Shown piece after piece: positions 43,401 to 54,300 of a stretch of 64,000 bases of DNA. This stretch comes from Closterium sp. Naga37s-1. Its lineage: Eukaryota; Streptophyta; Zygnematophyceae; Desmidiales; Closteriaceae. Both the position numbers and the translations under genes were made by a program. The DNA lies in contig CANJKZ010000084.1 of assembly GCA_947471745.1 (NCBI GenBank), positions 852,501 to 916,500 on the forward strand, written 5' to 3'. The notes under the pieces were generated by a model. The model did not search any database. It saw only the letters and a list, made by a program, of their open reading frames with translations, and was not told the origin of the DNA. The number at the start of each line of letters is the position of its first letter. The stretch's first letter is position 1.

Positions 43401-45225
43401 TGAAAATTGGTGTGGCAGTCCTTTTGCCAACTTTCTCAGGTGGTCACCGAGTTTCAGGACAATACAGAATCGGAGCAGCACGTGACAGCTGTCGAAAGTT
43501 ACTGTTCCGTAGTCATGGTGCACTGTTGGCAACATTTCCCTTGCCACCCTTTCATTGTTGTCATGCCAATGGTGCACGGACAGAGAATGAGACAACAAGT
43601 ACAGGTGGTCAAGTGGGAATCTACCACCCTCCTTTTGAGAAGTGTGGTCTTCCTGGAAGCAGCTTGCAAGAGGGTGCAAGTGGGAAGACAAGCTGACTCA
43701 TGGTTGGCTTGATTCACTATTGGTAGCCTTGAGTACAGCTCTGAACATACAAGTGTGGTTGGCTTTGCTGACCTAGCTAAGACGTTTCCCATCCTTCTCT
43801 AGCCTTTATCCCCTAGTTATTCTCTTAAGAACGGAGCTGTTGTTTACACTAAAAGGTGTAACCCCAACCACCATTCTTCAGCATTCTACCGGGAGGTTTT
43901 ACGATGTGTTATTAACCACGCCATGCACAAGTGGCAACTAAGCAGAACTTATAGACCTTACTCATACGTCAATGTCTGGATATAGAATTGTTGCAGTTTT
44001 GAGGAGGACTTGGCCAGGTGTTCTTATAAGGATCCATGGATTGGATCCGTCTGCTATAGGGGAGTAGCGAAAGTCTTGGTTGTGGTAGGAACCTTGTGCA
44101 GAGTGAATGTAAAGGTTGGTTAACTCTAACCACTCATGACTCGGGAGATTTGCCCTGCGTGCGCTATATGGGCTTTAGCGATATTGCTGCTTGTGCTGCT
44201 TGGGTAGTACCTGCGGGTGCGTTACTATTGCACATCCGGTGAATGCTGAAGTAGTTTCCATCATACTCCAACACCAGGGTTAGGCTCATGGTTTACTGCA
44301 TTTAGTGTTGTAGTGAAAACTGTGACCTCAGTTCAGAGTAATATAAAATCAATCTTGCTATGTGATATGGTGCCTACGGTTAATAGTGCACGGAAATTAC
44401 TTATTGTTATGATCCATATGTCACCTACCAGTAGAGTTGCACAACCATGGTGCATGCACGCACTAGATGAGCACGAGAACGATTTAGTGAGCGTAAAAGG
44501 ATACAAGGAATGTAAGGTCATGTACACCGTGAGCATGTGTCCCGCCCATGGTAGCGAGACTACGCACCGAACTTTTTGTAAATCATGCAATGTGTCCATT
44601 ACTACTGAAATAATTTTTGTTACAATGACACGCATCTAATAAACTTTGATCAAGAATTGGAGTGAGGATGTTCAATAACATGTTTCGCATCATTGCGTTA
44701 TTACACTTAGAAATCGAGTAATCTTCACAGTTAATGTTTACAGGCAGTGAACTCCTATAGCGAACAAGATTCAATCATTCGCGATTGGCGCTTCACGTTT
44801 TGCCACGTCAACCTTCGCCAGCAGTGCAGTCATGTCAGATGAGATCTCATGTGACTCCACTAAAATTGCTCCGATGTTGCAGACACACGGCTCGTGTGAC
44901 CTCTCCTGTGAGATGATCACTTTTCAAGACTTTTCACTGATAGCGCGTGGTATCAGCATTGTCCTCTGCTATTTGATGTAAAATGCTCAATGCTCTGAGA
45001 TTCAGCCAAGTCAGACGCGATCTAATGTGACTCTGCTAGATATCGTGCGATTTCCCCCACCAACTACAGCTCACTGTTGGTGATGTCCGGGCCAACATCG
45101 CGGCCTGAAACTACTCACGCGGTCGCGAGGGCGGACTCGTATTTTTTATTCTGAAGATCATTAAGCCTAAGTCCGTTAAAGGTGGTGAAAGGCAGCCCAT
45201 TAGTGATGGTTACAAAGGCAACGAC
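43401..45225. other. unassigned DNA
   Basis: No recognised gene. Short open frames (43407-43712, 44313-44639) have no family signature. The last 60 bp (45165-45225) read openly into the site of TRIM-3 and may be coding sequence of the following region. Confidence 0.4.
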
Positions 45226-45230
45226 TCGGA

Positions 45231-46701
45231 TGTTAGAATCTGGAAGGAATGAATGAAACAGAGAAGAGGGGTTTCACTAGCAGGCAGTTGAGTACATATA
45301 GGAAACCCTAAATTGGGCTGTACTTGCTATAGAGTACCCCACTGCAGGCTAGACAAATATAACATATTCTGACACACCCCCATAGTCAGAGTGGGGTATG
45401 ATCAGCACAACAAGCAGGCAGAGCAATAGTTCACAATAATAAGCAAAGCTAGAGGCAGTCACGGACGGTAAGTGAGGAGGAGGGACTGTGAGAGGAGTGG
45501 AGATAGGAGACGACGGGTGAAGCTGCAGAAACACGGGCAACAGGAGCGGCGCGCACTGTGGCTACCGGAGATTGTAGCTTCCGGACTACTGGAGTAACTG
45601 GCTCCGCGGCTAACTCTGAGCGGCAGGAGCAACGGACCCACGAGCGACTGGCGCAGCAGGCTCGCTGGGCTACCGGAGATTGTAGCCTCCGGACTATTGG
45701 CGCTGCTGGCGACACGACGGCTGCCTCCGCCCAACCTCCCTCTAACTGTCTCACCCCCCTTTCACACACCCCCTGCGGCACCTCTAGCACTGCTCACACG
45801 CCACCCCCTAGTACCACTCCGTCGGCTCCCACACACCCACCCCCCTCAGCGGCAGCTGCAGCAGTGGGAGACGGAGGAGGAGGAGGAGCAGGGGAGGCCG
45901 CACACACCCATCACCCCATACTTGCCACCCCCAAACCCCAACACAGGGCAGGGCCGCAACGGGGGCGGCAGCAGGGCAGGGCCGCGACGAAAGGCGAAGG
46001 CAGGGTAGGGCCGCGGCAGGGCGGCTGCAGGGCAGGGCTGCAACGAAGGACTGGAGGAGCCGACGCGCGGCCCCCCAGGTCGCCTCGACGGGCGACGGGG
46101 GGGGGGGGGGGGGGACGAGGCGCGCCCCCCCAGGTCTCCTCAACGGGGGGGGGGGGGGGGGGACGCGCGGCCCCTCAGGTCGCCTCGACAGGCGACGGGA
46201 GGGGCGACGCGCGACCCCCCAGGTCGCCGCGACGGGCGACAGGGGGGGGGGGACGCGTGGCCCCCCAGGTCGCCTCGACGGGCGACGGGGGGGCGACGCG
46301 CAGGTCCCCGGGGGCGCTTCGACGGGTGACGGGGGAGCGACGCGCAGGTCCCCGGGGGCGCAGAAAACCGCCGCGCACCCAGCAGGGCTGCGCGATGGGC
46401 TGAAAACCGCCGGGCGCTCGGGGCGCGCGGCGGGAAGAAAAAGTGCCGCGCGCTCGTGCGCGCCCAAGGCGCGCGATAGGCAGGATAGCAACAGCGGAAG
46501 CTAACGGTGGGCCCATGCATAGGATCGACCCGTGAGGGTCGACCTGTTCTGATTCCATGTTAGAATCTGGAAGGAATGAATGAAACAGAGAAGAGGGTTT
46601 TCACTAGCAGGCAGTTGAGTACATATAGGAAACCCTAAATTGGGCTGTACTCGCTATAGAGTACCCCACTGCAGGCTAGACAAATATAACATATTCTGAC
46701 A
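45231..46701 (-). mobile_element. TRIM-3: non-autonomous LTR element
   Basis: LTRs 45231-45374 and 46558-46701 (144 bp, minus-strand TGTCAGAATATG...CTAACA). Target duplication TCGGA/TCAGA with one mismatch. Primer-like TGGAATCAGAACAGG (minus) inside the right LTR; box GGGCCCACC (minus) at 46506-46514. The LTR resembles that of TRIM-1 (shared CTGCAGTGGGGTNCTCTAT and TGTACTCAACTGC blocks), so the two are one family. No coding domain. Confidence 0.9.
46060..46350. repeat. GC-rich ~45-bp minisatellite with poly-G in TRIM-3 leader
   Basis: Units around CAGGTCGCCTCGACGGGCGA followed by G runs of up to about 20 bases and ACGCGCGGCCCCC. Confidence 0.85.
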
Positions 46702-47934
46702 TCAGACGCGTGGACAGTGCGAAGGACACAAGGGCGACAAGGGCGACGCTGAGGTTGTAGAGCGTGTCGTAGGTGCAGGGGTTAAGAAACACAAGGGTCT
46801 CTATAAGAGAGGATCTGTGCTGGATGTGCCTGCCTCGTTCTGTGTATCTACAGTTATCGATGTGACGGATTGTCCTAAAATACCTTGCAACGACATATCA
46901 CCTACTGGCATTAAGGTCAAACTCCCGGGTCCTGGTTCAGTGGGTCCGGAACCTGTTGTAAAAGGTTTCCCGACGTCCAACATCTTGGACCATTATGGAA
47001 ACTAGACGACCCTGGGGCCTTTTGATGCTATATCGATATAAGATGGTGAACAGATCACATCAAACATTATCGATTTTCATAACATGTAAATGCTACTTAT
47101 CAAACGCACCACCTCGATTTTCCACTGATACTTACTGCCATTGTGTTTTGACTTCTTCGTTTAAATCCCTGTACGGGTTATATTGCAGCGTGCTGAATCT
47201 AAGACAACCCAAACTGCCCGACGGGCGTACCTGGCGAGTGATGGGTTCCTCGGCCTACACTTATGTTGTCGCGCATGGTGGTGAGTCGGCGTAATCGATA
47301 CTAGACGTGGATTACCTCAGCGTCATCATCCACACTGGGTATGAGTTCTTCCTACTTCGCTGTATCTCATTAGTCCAGTAGGACTCGAATGTCAACACAT
47401 GCTAACAACTAGAAGTTATCTGGATGCTTGGACGTTATCAAACTGTGTAGAGCAAACGGCGCAGGTCACTGGAGCTCAGTAGTTGTGAAAGCCCTAGGCA
47501 GAATTCTCCAGACAGAAGCACAGTACAGCTCAGCCACACCACCCGTTGCTTAACTCATGGACTCAACAAGCATTCACCGTGCGATATCTGTCAACGTGTT
47601 CAACAACGCTAAAGTGTATGTGACGTTCTCGTACTATTACAGTCGCGCCGTGCTGATGAATTCCTGTTACCCGTATGCAATTGTACTTTTGATACAACCA
47701 GACATGATTTCCACATTTACCCAAATCAGAATCTTAGGCCTCTCCTTATGGCAACGACACAAGGACTTCACCGAGGAGGTTTTAGCAGCAAGGATTGCAC
47801 GGGTCGCATGCATTGAAGCCCCAGTGAGTCCCTTCACGCTGATGTGTTTCATTCTTGTTTTAATTTCCGTTAATCATGGTTGGAATCACTGGTTCTACGC
47901 GTTGCCCCCACCACATTGCATACATTGATGCAGA
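46702..47934 (+). other. partly coding DNA before the C48 protease exon
   Basis: An open frame enters from the TRIM-3 edge (lysine-rich, GVKKHKGLYKRGSVLDVPASF) and stops at 47003-47005. A second open stretch at 47557-47928 contains NHGWNHWFYALPPP, which could hold the His of a C48 protease before the exon at 47935. Neither can be assigned with confidence. The region looks like a decaying transposon gene. Confidence 0.35.
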
Positions 47935-48360
47935 CTCACAGAATACCAAGACAAACCGATGGATACGACTGCGGGATTTACGTGTGCACGCATCTGCATA
48001 CGCTAATAATTACATCGTTCGCTGCACTTGACAATAGTTTTACTTTTGGGAAGTCACCACTTGTTTACAGGCACGAGCTCCGAGTGGATATGTTCCTGCA
48101 CTCTAAGGGCAGGTTGACCAGGATGATGGTGGATGCGGGTATGTCAGTACCTGAGCGGAATCTTACTGCAGTTCAACATGTCGTCTTGGAGGAGGATGAG
48201 GTGGTCCAGTACGTCGTTGACAGGCGCCTCAAAGCCTTGGACGCGGAGATAGGCATTTTACAAGCCAGGTTCGCGAGTACGGCATTGCAGTTGGCAACTT
48301 GGGAAAATTGGTTAATCGGATGGAGGCTGGATTGGAGGCAAATGGTGCAAACATCCTAAA
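47935..48360 (+). pseudogene. Ulp1-type (C48) cysteine protease exon
   Basis: After an ATTGATGCAG acceptor, the exon reads THRIPRQTDGYDCGIYVCTH. The QxDGYDCGIYVC motif is the catalytic-Cys block of Ulp1/SENP-like proteases, which in plants are common cargo of CACTA, Mutator and related transposons. The stretch continues as a charged, helical region (SVPERNLTAVQHVVLEEDEV, RRLKALDAEIGILQARF). The frame ends at 48360, but the same protein appears to go on in another frame from about 48290, so a frame change lies there. A SUMO-protease host gene is less likely given the setting. Confidence 0.6.
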
Positions 48361-48946
48361 ACTGCAGCATGAGATCGCTGCACTCAAGGAAAAGGTGCAG
48401 CTTCGTCATGAGATTGGACCAGATGGTATGGATAAAGAAAGAAGTAACCCATCTTTTCCAGCAGGGCTATTTGCGGTTTCTTGGATCATCCCCCCTGTGG
48501 ATTCTGTTCCTGTACACGGGGTTAGACTGTGCCTGCCCGCTGCTGTAGTTATGGGAGCGGCATGTGCAAGGGCGCCGAGCAACCAGGAAACATTTGATGG
48601 CCCGATTGTACCGTCCAGACATAGTGATGGAACTCTGGCACATGGCATATCAGGTGCAGCACTGTCTGGGCGCCCCGCGGAGGGCGCAGAGGATGCGTCA
48701 AAGCCTCCCGGTGCCAAAGGACATCAAGGGGCGGAGCCAAAGTACATTGGCGTACGGTTTCACCGACGAAGTGGGAAGTGGCAGGCTGGCATTGGTCTGG
48801 AAGGTGGAAAGACAAAAACCACACTATTGGGCAACCGGGACTCCAAGATTGAAGTAGCTTGCGGCTCCAGCATCGGTGTTACGTCGAGAATCTTGTCCTC
48901 GTGGTCGGATCCTCGAGCTAAATATCGCAGACAATGCCATTCTTGA
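48299..48946 (+). CDS. coiled coil plus AP2 DNA-binding domain
   Basis: Frame of 215 codons. Residues about 1-40 form a coiled coil (NRMEAGLEANGANILKLQHE). A loose Pro/Ala/Gly-rich middle follows. Residues about 145-190 are an AP2 domain: KYIGVRFHRRSGKWQAGI is the YRG element with GVR and W kept, followed by a LGNRD turn. The part after VACGSS looks less like AP2; a possible intron (GT near 48877, AG near 48931) would continue into DNAILEHMNVTEGETLLEA. It probably belongs to the same gene as the C48 exon just upstream. AP2 domains occur both in plant transcription factors and in transposon or homing proteins. Confidence 0.55.
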   Translation: MGKLVNRMEAGLEANGANILKLQHEIAALKEKVQLRHEIGPDGMDKERSNPSFPAGLFAVSWIIPPVDSVPVHGVRLCLPAAVVMGAACARAPSNQETFDGPIVPSRHSDGTLAHGISGAALSGRPAEGAEDASKPPGAKGHQGAEPKYIGVRFHRRSGKWQAGIGLEGGKTKTTLLGNRDSKIEVACGSSIGVTSRILSSWSDPRAKYRRQCHS

Positions 48947-49650
48947 GCACATGAACGTGACAGAGGGTGAGACCCTTCTCGAGGCCAGAGCTTAGCACAA
49001 GTGGCGCACCTGGCGCAGTGAGCTGTATCCATCCTTTGAATTGGCAGGGAATTTAGAGCGCCAGTCGCTTACCCGATCCGGCCAGCACGCTAGAGAGCGT
49101 GCTCCCCTGGGCCTGGGACTAACACGGGTGCAAGAACAGATGGTAATGGGAGGGCTGGGAATAGAGCAAGTCGCAAAGGAGGTTGGGGTGTCAGGGGCAG
49201 GGACTCATTGTATTGCTGCGGGTGAGGGTGTTGACAAGGATAATAGAGATGACTCAGATGTGTGGGCTATGTTCGAGTAAAGCGGACCCGACGAACCAAC
49301 TACCGAACCATAGACGTTGCTCGATCATTTTACTTGTATTTTGTCGTATAATCTGATGCAAAGATACCCTGCTCGGTACCAACAAGGCAAAACACTAAGT
49401 GATCGTTGTAGTTCAGCCGGGGCACTCAATCGCTATTCCGTTCGAATCCTCATGGGTACTGCGAGAGTACTCATGGCAACCGTGACACGAAATGAGGGGT
49501 TAGGAAATGTAATGGGTTTTCATTTGTTTTTTCATGATAACAAACTTATCCATCTGTATTGAATGCTCGTGAGACCACGTGAATATACGCATGTAACACA
49601 GAAACATAAAGAGGTATGTATGCAAGTGATGAGGTTTCTTTAACCTTCCT
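48947..49650 (+). other. 3' part of the AP2 region, open frame 49041-49280
   Basis: A short frame (ERQSLTRSGQHARERAPLGL and on, ending WAMFE at a TAA) follows the AP2 region in sense. It may be the C-terminal exon of the same gene; no motif is recognised. The rest, up to the Copia-D target site, holds nothing recognisable. Confidence 0.35.
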
Positions 49651-49899
49651 GAAATTGTCAAACTTATATCTGCTATGGTCTATTTAGGCTGTAGTGGGGT
49701 AGCTCTTAGAGGGTACAACACTTATGTGTTTCCTATTTGTACCCATCTCATTTTCTAGTTTATTCATTCTTTCGTCAATCCTTCTCACATGGTATAGAGC
49801 TAGTTTCGAGAATTTTTAAAAAGGGCCCACCACAGAAATTCGTCACTGCCTGCTCGACGCGCGCGTCGCGCCTTCCCTTCGAGGCCCGTCGCGGCCCTT

Positions 49900-50640
49900 G
49901 CGCCTGCCCTTAGAGCCAGCGCCCGCCCCGTAAGGCCCCGTAAGGCCCCCTTTTCCGGCCCCGTAAGGCCCCTTAAGGCCCCGTTTACGGCCCCGTAAGG
50001 CCCCGTAAGGCCCCTTAAGGCCCCGTTCACGGCCCCGTAAGGCCCCCTTTTCCAGCCCCGTAAGGCCCCTTAAGGCCCCGTTTACGGCCCCGTAAGGCCC
50101 CGTTAGGCCCCGTAAGGCCCAGTAAGGCCCCGTTTACGGCCCCCCTTTTAAGGCCCCGTAAGGCCCCGTAAGGCCCCGTAAGGCCCCATAAGGCCCCGTA
50201 AGGCCCCATTTACGGCCCCGTTTAAGGCCCCGTAAGGCCCCGTAAGGCCCAGTAAGGCCCCGTAAGGCCCCGTCAGGCCCCGTAAGGCCTCGTTTACGGC
50301 CCCGTGTAAGGCCCCGTAAGGCCCCGTAAGGCCCCGTCAGGCCCCGTTTAAGGCCCCGTAAGGCCCCGTCAGGCCCCGTTTAAGGCCCCGTTAGGTCCCG
50401 TTAGAGGCCCCGTACGGCCCCGTAAGGCCCCGTTTAAGGCCCCGTAAGGCCCCGTAAGTCCCCGTCAGGCCCCGTTTAAGGCCCCGTTAGGCCCCGTTAG
50501 AGGCCCCGTACGGCCCTGTAAGGCCCCGTAAGGCCCCGTCAGGCCCCGTAAGGCCCTGTCAGGCCCCGTTAGAGGCCCCGTACGGCCCCGTCGGGCCCAG
50601 TTCTCGGCCCCGTCAGGCCCCGTCAGGCCCTGCGCCGGCC
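49900..50640. repeat. GC-rich minisatellite GGCCCCGTAA in Copia-D leader
   Basis: About 60 units of GGCCCCGTAA with variants (GTTTAC, GTCA, GTTA), mostly 10-11 bp and some 14-16 bp, between the primer site and gag. Confidence 0.92.
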
Positions 50641-50649
50641 CTGCTGCAG

Positions 50650-51260
50650 CCCTGTCGCAGCTCTGCCCCGGCCCTGCTCCTGCACTGCCGCGGCCCGGCC
50701 CCGGCCCTGCCCCGGACCTGTTGCGGCCTCGCCCCGGCCCTGTCCCGGCCCTGCTCCGACCCTGCCCCGGCCCTGCCCAGGCCCTGCCCCGGCCCTGCCC
50801 CGGCCCTGCCCCGGCCCTGCCCCGACCCTGCACCCTGCCCCGGCTCTGCCCCGGCCCTGCCCCGGCCCTGCTCCTGAACTGCCCCGGCCCTGCTCCTGAA
50901 CTGCCCCGGCCCTGCTTCTGAACTGCCCCGGCCCTGCCCCGGCCCTGCCCCTGAACTGCCCCGGCCCTGGCCCGGCTCTACCCCGGCCCTGCCCCGGCCC
51001 TGCCCCGGTTCTGCCCCGGCCCTGCCCCGGCCCTGCCCCGGCCTTGCTCCTTAACTGCCCCGGCCCTGCCCCGGCCCTGCCCCTGAACTGCCCCGGCCCT
51101 GGCCCGGCTCTGCCCCGGCCCTGCCCCGGCCCTGCCCCGGCTCTGCCCCGGCCCTGCCCCGGCCCTGCCCCGGCCCTGCTCCTGAACTGCCCCGGCCCTG
51201 CCCCGGCCCTGCTCCTGAACTGCCCCGTCCCTACCCCGGCCCTGCCCCAGCCTCTCCCCT
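50650..51260. repeat. GC-rich minisatellite CCGGCCCTGCCC in Copia-D leader
   Basis: About 45 units of CCGGCCCTGCCC (12 bp) with interspersed CTCCTGAACTGCCC variants, following the GGCCCCGTAA array and ending about 110 bp before the gag ATG. Confidence 0.92.
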
Positions 51261-51372
51261 GGTAAGAGCGCCGCGCAGCCGAGCCACACCGCCCTGCCGA
51301 GCTGCGCCACCCTGCCTAGCCTGCTTAGCCGAGTTGCACTGCTGCTGCTGCTAGCCTGCTGCTTCTCCTGTC

Positions 51373-54300
51373 ATGGCTAGTCTCAATGTTCTTACCTTTG
51401 ATGCTGAGGGTCGAGCTGTTGACTTTGAGGTCTGGCTAGATGATCTGCAGCTTTTCATACAGTGCGATAGCAAGGATGGTCTCTCACTGTTCGATCTCAC
51501 GTCTGGCGCCTCTACTGCCCCTGCTGCTGATGCTGACAGTACTGTTCGCTCGCAGTGGCTCACGCGCGATGCTGCTGCTCGTCTTGCTGTGCGCAATCAC
51601 CTGCCGTCTACTGAGCGCACGCACTTTAGTCAGTACAAGAGTGCTAGGGCTCTGTACGACGCTGTAGTTGCACGCTACTCCTCCCCTACCACTGCTGCCC
51701 TCAGCCGCCTCATGCTGCCGTACCTTTTTCCTGACATTGCCGCCTTTGCCACAGTTGCTGACCTAGTTGCTCACCTCCGCACTAGTGACGATCGCTACCG
51801 CGCTGCCCTTCCCACTGAATTTCTTCCCACGAACTCCCCCCCCATGTACATCACCCTTTACTACCTAGTCACCCGCCTCCCTGACTCTCTCTCCTCAGTC
51901 AGGGATCACTTTCTCTCCCTTTGCCCTACCGAGCTGACTGTCGACTTGCTAGAGGAGCGCCTTGCTGCAGCTGAGAAGAGTATCTTAGCTGTTGGGGCTT
52001 CTCGCAGCGACCGTCGCACCCCCTTCTTTGAGGGGTGTTCCCCTGTCCCCCTTCTCCCCTCTGTTGCCTCTGCTGCTGCTGTCGACCTCGTTGGCACTGA
52101 GGAGGTCGGCGCTGCGTCTGCCCCTAGTGGGCGACGCCGCACTGGCAAGGGCAAGGGAAGCAAGGGTGGTGGAGGGGGCGGTGGAGGAAGCGGTGGAGGA
52201 GGTGGAGGTGGTGGTGGGGGTGGTCCCGGGGGTGGGGGCGTCGGTGGCGGCAGTGGAGGCCGTGGAGGCGGTGGCGGAGGCGGTGGAGGCGGCGGCAGCG
52301 GTGGTGGAGGTAGCGGAGGAGGTGGTGCTGGTCGCGGTGCAGCCACGCAGCGTAGAGGCCTTGGTGGCGGCCAGCGTCAGCAGCAGCTGCGCACCCGTGA
52401 GACCCCGTCTGTTCAGCAGCTTCGTGAGTGGTACGCTGGGCGTGGGAGGTCTTGGGGTGCAGGTCCCTGCACGTACGTTCTTCGCACAGGCACTCGTAGT
52501 GGGGAGGTGTGTGGTCTCCCACACACCACGCAGCGCTGCTTCGGCCGCCTGACTGACGCTTGGCGTACCCAGTTTCCTGACGCTGTTAAGCTTCCTCGTT
52601 GGCATGATCTGCTTCTGCAGAATGTGCCTATCTTTGATCTAGAGTTTGATGCTATCCTTGCTGCCATGTATGCTCTTGCTGATATTACTGAGGGGGACTG
52701 TTACCTGCGTGTCCCGCCCGACCCGGGCACTGTGGCTGCTGCTCTAGGTGCTAGTGCGGCTGCTGCTCTAGGTGCTAGTGCGTCTGCTGCTCCAGGTGCT
52801 GGTACGTCTCCTCTCTCAGGTACTGCACCTACTGAGTCCTTGCACACCTTCACACTTGACTCTGGTGCTTCGCGCTCTTTCTTTAGAGACAGCACCACGC
52901 TCACGCCGCTCCGTCGGCCTGTTGCAGTCTCCCTTGCTGACCCCTCAGGGGGCCCAGTACTTGCACACTCCTCCACGGTTCTACCGTGTCCTGCGGCCCC
53001 GTCGGGCTTGCTGTCGGGACTCCACCTCCCCTCGTTCTCTACGAACCTGGTGAGTGGAGCTGACCTCCAGGACGCGTGGGTTGACCAGTTCACCCCTGGA
53101 GGTCAGCGTGTGACCCACTGCACTTGCTCTCGGACGGGCCGTCACCTGGCCACGTTCACCCGTCGGCCAGGGTCGAGTCTGTACACACTGACTACTGCGC
53201 CTCCTCCGGTCTCTGCGTCTGGTCAGGTTGCTGCGTCCAGTCAGGTGTTTGCTGCCGCGTCCAGGTCTAGTCCTGCGTCTGCCCCCTGCTCGTGTCGTCC
53301 TTTGGCACACGAGACTCTCCTTTGGCACCACCGCCTTGGTCACCCCTCCCTGCCTCGTCTTCGAGGTATGGCCTCCCGTGCCCTGGTCTCGGGCCTACCC
53401 AGGTCCCTCCCTCCCCTTCCTCCGGGGCCTACCCCCACCTGTGTTCCTTGTGTCGAGGGCCGGCAGCGCGCCGCCCCTCACTCCTCCTCGTTTCCTCCGA
53501 CTAAGGCCCCTCTGCAGACTCTTCACATGGACGTGTGGGGCCCAGCCCGCGTCCGTGGACAGGGTCACGAGTGCTACTTCCTCCTGGTCGTTGACGACTA
53601 CTCGCGTTACACCACAGTCGTCCCCTTGCGCAGCAAGGTTGAGGTCACTGAGGTGTTGATCGACTGGATCCGCGGTGCTCGTCGCCAGCTCAGTGAGAGA
53701 TTCGGCTCAGACCTTCCTGTTCTGCGCCTGCACTCGGACAGAGGCGGGGAGTTTTCCTCCGACCTCCTGAGGGCCTTCTGTCGTTCGGAGGGCATCCGCC
53801 AGACGTTCACGCTTCCGGCCTCCCCGCAGCAAAATGGGATTGCTGAGCGCCGCATTGGCATGGTCATGGACGTCGCTCGTACGTCCATGATCCATGCGGC
53901 TGCTCCCCATTTTCTGTGGCCGTTCGCGGTTCAGTACGCGGCGCATCAGATCAACCTTCAGCCTCGTGTCTCCTTGCCGGAGACCACACCTACTCTGCGG
54001 TGGACGGGGAAGGTTGGCGATGCGTCCGCGTTCCGTGTCTGGGGATCTCGAGCTTTTGTCCGCGATACTACAGCGGACAAGCTGTCCTCCCGTGCCGTTC
54101 CCTGTGTCTTCCTTGGCTTCCCTCCTGACGCACCCGGGTGGCAGTTCTACCACCCCACCTCGCGTCGTGTTCTGTCCTCTCAGGACGTCACGTTCGACGA
54201 GTCGGTGTCATACTACCGTCTCTTTCCCTACCGCACTGCCTCTCCCCCCCCCCCGCCGCTCTTCCTCGCACCAGGTACTCCCCTGGTAGACCCCCTCCCC

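Noticed and set aside
43407-44639. Small host genes in 43407-43712 and 44313-44639
   Set aside because: No family signature, no splice support, overlapping frames of similar length on the other strand.
50465-51310. Gly/Arg/Ala-rich open frames antisense to the Copia-D leader (collagen-like)
   Set aside because: They are the reverse reading of the CCGGCCCTGCCC and GGCCCCGTAA arrays; a repeat unit without stop codons gives long frames by default.
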